Positions 59,187 through 64,000 of a stretch of DNA of 64,000 bases are shown piece after piece; the stretch's first letter is position 1, and the number at the start of each line of letters is the position of its first letter. Origin of the DNA: Pseudomonas sp. MH9.2 (GTDB lineage: Bacteria; Pseudomonadota; Gammaproteobacteria; Pseudomonadales; Pseudomonadaceae). Where the stretch lies: assembly GCF_034353875.1 (NCBI RefSeq), contig NZ_CP133784.1, positions 3,748,501 through 3,812,500 on the forward strand, given 5' to 3'. Below the pieces are notes generated by a model. The model made no database searches, was not told the origin of the DNA, and saw nothing but the letters and a program-made list of their open reading frames with translations. A program made the translations under genes and the position numbers.

Positions 59187-62100
59187 GTGTCGATTCATAT
59201 CGCCTTGCACCATGTCACGCATTACCGCTACGACCGCGCGGTCGAGTTGGGTCCGCAGATCGTTCGACTCCGTCCGGCGGCGCATAGCCGTACACGCATT
59301 TTGTCTTATGCCTTGAAAGTCCAGCCTGAGCAGCACTTCGTCAACTGGCAGCAGGACCCTCAAGGTAACTATCTGGCCCGCCTGGTCTTCCCCGAAAAGA
59401 CCAACGAGTTACGCGTAGAGGTTGATCTGGTCGCCGAGATGGCGGTGTTCAACCCGTTCGACTTCTTTCTTGAGCCGTACGCGGAAAAAATCCCCTTTAC
59501 CTACGCCAGCGATGAACAGCGAGAGCTGGCGCCGTACCTTGAAAAATTGCCGCTGACCCCGAAGTTTTCGGCTTATCTGGCGAGCATTGATCGCACGCCA
59601 TTGCCTGCCATCGATTTTCTGGTGGCGCTGAACCAGCGCTTGAGCCAGGACATCGATTACCTGATTCGTATGGAGCCTGGCGTGCAGACGCCGGAATTCA
59701 CCCTGGAAAACGCTTCCGGCTCATGCCGCGATTCGGCCTGGTTGCTGGTGCAGTTGCTGCGTCACTTGGGCATGGCTGCGCGTTTCGTGTCGGGCTACCT
59801 GATCCAGCTCAAGGCGGATGTCGAAGCGCTCGACGGGCCGTCCGGCACCGATGTCGATTTCACCGATTTGCACGCGTGGTGCGAGGTGTATCTGCCCGGT
59901 GCTGGCTGGGTCGGACTTGATGCAACGTCCGGTCTGTTCGCGGGCGAAGGCCATATTCCATTGGCTTGCAGCCCGGAGCCGTCTTCTGCGGCGCCGATCA
60001 GTGGCCTGGTCGAGCCCTGTGAAACCGAGTTCACTCATGAAATGTCGGTCGAGCGCATCTGGGAAGCGCCCCGCGTCACCAAGCCCTACAGCGAAGAACA
60101 GTGGCTGGCGATCCAGGCCCTTGGGCACAAGATCGACAGTGACCTGACCCGTGATGACGTGCGCCTGACCATGGGCGGCGAACCGACGTTTGTATCGATT
60201 GATGACCGTGATGGCGATGAGTGGAACACCGCCGCCCTCGGCCCAGAAAAACGTCGGTTGTCTGCCGAGTTGTTCCAGCGCATGCGTAAGCATTACGCGC
60301 CAAAGGGCCTCGTGCACTTTGGGCAGGGCAAGTGGTACCCCGGCGAGCAATTGCCGCGCTGGTCTCTGAACTGTTTCTGGCGTCGCGATGGGCAGCCGGT
60401 ATGGCGTAACAACGCCTTGGTCGCAGATGAAACCGAAGACTACGGTGCCGATGGCACGTTGGCCGGACGTTTCCTTGCCAGCGTTGCAGAGCGCCTGAAA
60501 CTGCCCGCGCGCTTTGTATTCCCGGCCTATGAAGATAATTTCTATTACCTGTGGCGCGAAGGTGCGTTGCCGCTGAACGTCGGGGCCGAGGATTCGCGTC
60601 TGGCTGACCCGCTGGAGCGTGATCGCCTGCGCAAAGTGTTCGCCCAAGGGCTGGACAAGGTCATCGGGCAAGTTCTGCCCCTGGCGCGCAATGCGGCGGG
60701 CGACCTGTGGCAGAGCGGTCGCTGGTTTCTGCGCGACAATCATTGCCGGCTGGTGCCGGGGGATTCGGCACTCGGTTATCGACTGCCGCTGGCGTCGCAA
60801 CCGTGGGTCAAGGCGGCGGAATACCCATTCATTCATCCGACTGACCACAATCAGGCGTTTGCTGAACTGCCTGCCAGCGAGCAGTTGCAGACGCAGCTCC
60901 GCGGCTTGACCGAGCACGCAAACCCAGGCGCCGAGCGCGAGCCCAAGATCGATGAGTCGGCCGATTGGCTGACGCGTACCGCGTTGTGCGCCGAAGCGCG
61001 AGAAGGGCGGTTGTACCTGTTCATGCCGCCGCTGGAGAAACTCGAGGACTACCTCGAACTGGTCGCTGCCATCGAAGCCACTGCCGAGGAACTGCACTGC
61101 CCGGTATTGCTCGAAGGGTATGAGCCGCCCAGCGATCCACGGTTGTCGAATTTCCGGATCACCCCTGATCCGGGTGTCATCGAAGTCAATGTGCAGCCCT
61201 CTGCCAGTTGGGATGAGTTGGTTGAACGCACCGAATTTCTCTATGAACAGGCGCGGCTGACACGTCTGACCACCGAGAAATTCATGATCGATGGTCGCCA
61301 CACCGGTACCGGCGGTGGCAACCATTTCGTCCTCGGCGGCGCGACCCCTGCGGACTCACCCTTTCTACGGCGTCCGGATTTGCTGCGCAGTTTGCTCAGC
61401 TATTGGCACAACCATCCCTCATTGTCGTATCTGTTTTCCGGCTTGTTTATCGGCCCGACCTCACAAGCGCCGCGTGTCGATGAGGCGCGCAACGATTCGC
61501 TGTACGAACTGGAGATTGCCTTCGCGCAAATGCCGGAACCGGGCGAAGAATGTGCGCCGTGGCGGGTGGACCGGTTGCTGCGAAACCTGTTGATCGATGT
61601 CACCGGCAACACGCACCGCGCTGAGTTCTGTGTCGACAAACTCTACTCGCCTGATGGTGCGACGGGGCGTTTGGGCCTGCTGGAGCTGCGCGCTTTTGAA
61701 ATGCCTCCCCATGCCCGCATGAGCCTGGCTCAGCAGCTGTTGCTGCGTGCATTGGTCGCGCGTTTCTGGCGTGAGCCGTATGCGCCCGCCAAGTTGGCGC
61801 GTTGGGGCACCGAGCTGCACGACCGCTTCATGCTGCCGCACTTTATCGAACAGGATTTTGCCGATGTCATCGTCGAGCTGAATGCCGCCGGTTATCCAGT
61901 GCGTGCCGAATGGTTTGCCGCGCATCTGGAGTTCCGTTTCCCGAAAGTCGGCGATTACGCGGTCAGCGGCATCGAACTGGAAGTGCGTCAGGCACTGGAG
62001 CCCTGGCATGTGCTGGGTGAAGAAGGGGCTGCGGGAGGCGCGGTGCGCTATGTCGACTCGTCGCTGGAGCGCTTGCAGATCAAGGTCAATGGCTTGCCGC

Positions 62101-62477
62101 CGCAGCGTTACATGCTGACCTGCAATGGCATCGCGGTGCCGCTGCAGCCGACAGGACGGGTCGGCGAGTTCGTTGCGGGCGTGCGTTATCGTGCGTGGCA
62201 GCCCTCCAATTGTTTGCAGCCGACCATCCCGGTGCACGCGCCGTTGGTGTTCGACCTGCTCGACACGTGGATGCAGCGTTCGCTGGGGGGTTGCGAGTAT
62301 CATGTCGCGCATCCTGGGGGGCGCAATTACGAGACGTTGCCGGTGAATGCCAATGAGGCAGAAAGCCGTCGTCTGTCGCGTTTCTTCCGTATTGGCCATA
62401 GCCCCGGCAAGCTGCAAGTGCCGTTGTTGAGCATTAATGATGAACTGCCGATGACGCTGGATATGCGCCGCCACTAG
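59187..62477 (+). CDS. Transglutaminase-like protein with C-terminal DUF2126 domain
   Basis: A 1096-residue cytosolic protein. The N-terminal part (about 5-290) is a bacterial transglutaminase-like region (ALHHVTHYRYDRAVELGPQ at the start) with the papain-like triad Cys180 (GSCRDSAW), His229 (DLHAWCEVY) and Asp245 (GLDATSG). The remainder (about 300-1096) is DUF2126, which has been described as a predicted amidoligase; signature pieces are TMGGEPTFVSIDD, GGGNHFVLGGATPADSPFLRRPDLL and the tail region after 830. The start is GTG 59187, with AGGAGG (59175-59180) 6 nt upstream. Followed after 97 bp by a circularly permuted ATP-grasp gene, its usual partner. Confidence 0.9.
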   Translation: MSIHIALHHVTHYRYDRAVELGPQIVRLRPAAHSRTRILSYALKVQPEQHFVNWQQDPQGNYLARLVFPEKTNELRVEVDLVAEMAVFNPFDFFLEPYAEKIPFTYASDEQRELAPYLEKLPLTPKFSAYLASIDRTPLPAIDFLVALNQRLSQDIDYLIRMEPGVQTPEFTLENASGSCRDSAWLLVQLLRHLGMAARFVSGYLIQLKADVEALDGPSGTDVDFTDLHAWCEVYLPGAGWVGLDATSGLFAGEGHIPLACSPEPSSAAPISGLVEPCETEFTHEMSVERIWEAPRVTKPYSEEQWLAIQALGHKIDSDLTRDDVRLTMGGEPTFVSIDDRDGDEWNTAALGPEKRRLSAELFQRMRKHYAPKGLVHFGQGKWYPGEQLPRWSLNCFWRRDGQPVWRNNALVADETEDYGADGTLAGRFLASVAERLKLPARFVFPAYEDNFYYLWREGALPLNVGAEDSRLADPLERDRLRKVFAQGLDKVIGQVLPLARNAAGDLWQSGRWFLRDNHCRLVPGDSALGYRLPLASQPWVKAAEYPFIHPTDHNQAFAELPASEQLQTQLRGLTEHANPGAEREPKIDESADWLTRTALCAEAREGRLYLFMPPLEKLEDYLELVAAIEATAEELHCPVLLEGYEPPSDPRLSNFRITPDPGVIEVNVQPSASWDELVERTEFLYEQARLTRLTTEKFMIDGRHTGTGGGNHFVLGGATPADSPFLRRPDLLRSLLSYWHNHPSLSYLFSGLFIGPTSQAPRVDEARNDSLYELEIAFAQMPEPGEECAPWRVDRLLRNLLIDVTGNTHRAEFCVDKLYSPDGATGRLGLLELRAFEMPPHARMSLAQQLLLRALVARFWREPYAPAKLARWGTELHDRFMLPHFIEQDFADVIVELNAAGYPVRAEWFAAHLEFRFPKVGDYAVSGIELEVRQALEPWHVLGEEGAAGGAVRYVDSSLERLQIKVNGLPPQRYMLTCNGIAVPLQPTGRVGEFVAGVRYRAWQPSNCLQPTIPVHAPLVFDLLDTWMQRSLGGCEYHVAHPGGRNYETLPVNANEAESRRLSRFFRIGHSPGKLQVPLLSINDELPMTLDMRRH

Positions 62478-62574
62478 CAAGCCCATTGAGGGAGATGCCA
62501 CGCGCAGGGTTTGCCTGAGCGCGTGACATTTTTCTGTACTCATTCGATGTCTTTTGTTGTCTGCCGAGACTTTC

Positions 62575-64000
62575 ATGCCTGACCTGCTTGACCGTTATCC
62601 GCTGACTGCGGGTACTTATCACGAGATGCTCGATGCCAGTGGCGCTGTTCGTCCGCATTGGCAGCGCCTGTATGAGCATCTGCAACGCAGCACGCCCGCG
62701 CAGTTGATGCAGCGTCAGGCGTTGCTGACTCGGCAGATTCAGGAAAACGGGGTGACCTACAATGTCTATGCCGATCCAAAAGGCGCAGACCGGCCTTGGG
62801 AACTCGATCTACTGCCACACCTGATACCGGCTCAGGAATGGCAGCACGTCGCTGCGGGCATCGCTCAGCGGGCGCGATTGCTCAATGCGGTACTGGCCGA
62901 CCTGTACGGTCCTCAGCAGTTGATCGCCGACGGCTTGCTGCCGGCGGAACTGGTGTTCGGGCATAACAATTTTCTGTGGCCGTGTCAGGGCGTGAAACCG
63001 CCCGAAGGCACGTTCCTGCACATGTACGCTGTGGATTTGGCGCGCACTCCCGACGGCCGCTGGTGGGTAACCGCCGACCGTACCCAGGCGCCCTCGGGGG
63101 CCGGTTTTGCGCTGGAAAACCGGCAAATCGTCTCGCGCGCGTTCCCGGACATGTACCGCGACTTGCAGGTGCAGCACCTGTCGGGCTTTTTCCGCGCCTT
63201 GCAAGAGACGCTGGTGCGCCAGGCGCCCAGCGACAACGAAGCGCCACTGGTGGTTCTGTTGACCCCCGGCCGCTTCAACGAAAGCTACTTCGAACACCTT
63301 TATCTCGCTCGCCAACTGGGTTATCCGCTGGTCGAAGGCGGCGATCTGACGGTGCGCGACGCCACGGTTTACCTGAAAACGCTCAGTGGCCTGCGTCGGG
63401 TTCACGCGATCATGCGTCGGCTCGACGATGACTTCTGCGATCCATTGGAGTTGCGCACCGACTCTGCGCTGGGCGTTCCCGGCTTGCTCGAAGCGGTGCG
63501 CCAGGGGCGGGTACTGGTCGCCAACGCCTTGGGCAGCGGCGTTCTGGAATCACCTGGCTTACTGGGCTTTCTGCCGAAAATCAATCAGCACCTGTTTGGT
63601 GAAGAATTGATCCTTCCGTCCGTGGCGACATGGTGGTGCGGCGAACCTCCGGTGCTGGCCCAGGCGCTGGAAAAACTTCCCGAACTGCTGATCAAACCTG
63701 CGTTCCCGTCACAAAGTTTCACGCCGGTGTTCGGTCGCGATTTGAATGTCGAGCAGCGTCAGGCATTGGCAGAGCGGATGCAGGCCCGGCCTTACGCGTA
63801 TGTTGCGCAGGAGCTGGCGCAACTGTCCCACGCACCTGTGTGGCAAACCGATGGCGATCAGTTGCAACCTCGGGCGATTGGTATGCGGGTGTATGCGGTC
63901 GCCAGCGCCGACGGTTATCGGGTGCTGCCGGGTGGGTTGACCCGGGTGGCTGCCGAGGCCGATGCCGACGTAGTGTCGATGCAGCGCGGCGGAGCGAGCA
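62575..64000 (+). CDS. Circularly permuted type 2 ATP-grasp protein, partial
   Basis: An open frame from ATG 62575 that runs off the right edge; 475 codons are visible. It begins MPDLLDRYPLTAGTYHEML and contains LLPHLIPAQEWQHVAAGIAQRARLL, AFPDMYRDLQV and LLTPGRFNESYFEHLYLARQLG, hallmarks of the DUF404/DUF407 ATP-grasp family; many relatives of this length continue into an alpha-E domain of about 300 residues. Such proteins sit with DUF2126/transglutaminase proteins and are predicted to ligate amino acids or peptides; no product has been assigned. It lies in the same operon as the preceding gene. The frame contains no stop to the end of the window. Confidence 0.9.
   Translation, partial: MPDLLDRYPLTAGTYHEMLDASGAVRPHWQRLYEHLQRSTPAQLMQRQALLTRQIQENGVTYNVYADPKGADRPWELDLLPHLIPAQEWQHVAAGIAQRARLLNAVLADLYGPQQLIADGLLPAELVFGHNNFLWPCQGVKPPEGTFLHMYAVDLARTPDGRWWVTADRTQAPSGAGFALENRQIVSRAFPDMYRDLQVQHLSGFFRALQETLVRQAPSDNEAPLVVLLTPGRFNESYFEHLYLARQLGYPLVEGGDLTVRDATVYLKTLSGLRRVHAIMRRLDDDFCDPLELRTDSALGVPGLLEAVRQGRVLVANALGSGVLESPGLLGFLPKINQHLFGEELILPSVATWWCGEPPVLAQALEKLPELLIKPAFPSQSFTPVFGRDLNVEQRQALAERMQARPYAYVAQELAQLSHAPVWQTDGDQLQPRAIGMRVYAVASADGYRVLPGGLTRVAAEADADVVSMQRGGAS

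Noticed and set aside
59721..61325. 534-codon antisense frame under the transglutaminase gene
   Set aside because: No family-like features, no ribosome site, and the sense gene is intact with its catalytic triad.

Overview
The window looks like chromosome of a fluorescent Pseudomonas, most likely of the P. fluorescens group. Four things support this: GC-rich coding with Pseudomonas-type Shine-Dalgarno sites, protein sequences close to known Pseudomonas families, an inverted REP pair, and a gene order (tolC, thiC, nudF, cpdA, parE, parC, serB, psd, motAB, orn, queG, mutL, miaA, hfq, hflXKC, purA, rnr, rpsF, rpsR, rplI, dnaB) that matches the PA4974 to PA4931 stretch of P. aeruginosa as I remember it. 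Almost everything is housekeeping core genome. The clearest accessory item is a 4.7 kb toxin-like gene near the right end.

Layout. 1-5.8 kb: the start of a tolC-like gene, a TPP riboswitch driving thiC, the HMP transporter cytX, an RsiV-like lipoprotein, and an apparently frameshifted nudF followed by a DUF1249 gene. 5.9-8.2 kb: a DUF417 membrane gene on the opposite strand, then cpdA and yqiA. 8.3-14.9 kb: topoisomerase IV genes parE and parC, with a secreted esterase-like gene and a membrane aspartic protease between them, then a PqiC-like lipoprotein. 15-23.3 kb: a YtjB-like membrane protein, serB, and a minus-strand set (PilZ-like protein, psd, rhdA, HDOD protein). 23.4-27.8 kb: motAB behind a sigma-28 promoter, rsgA, orn and a TRIC-family channel.

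27.8-39.1 kb: queG on the minus strand, then a tight plus-strand superoperon, nnr-tsaE-amiB-mutL-miaA-hfq-hflX-hflK-hflC. It combines metabolite repair, tRNA modification, cell-wall amidase, mismatch repair, RNA chaperone and membrane-protease control, mostly with overlapping stop and start codons. 39.1-44.2 kb: hisZ, purA, a chemoreceptor and a tRNA-Leu(CAG). 44.4-51.7 kb: rnr-rlmB, a REP pair, then rpsF-rpsR-membrane protein-rplI and dnaB.

51.8-64 kb: a YgiQ-type radical SAM protein; convergent to it, a 1555-residue protein ending in a deaminase-like toxin domain with no visible immunity gene; then a transglutaminase/DUF2126 protein and the beginning of a circularly permuted ATP-grasp protein, which look like one operon for a peptide-ligation and cleavage pathway of unknown product.

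The observations most worth a second look are the giant deaminase-like protein and its AT-rich 3' part, the single-base frameshift in nudF, the sigma-28 promoter of motAB, and a possible bS6:bS18-binding leader upstream of rpsF.
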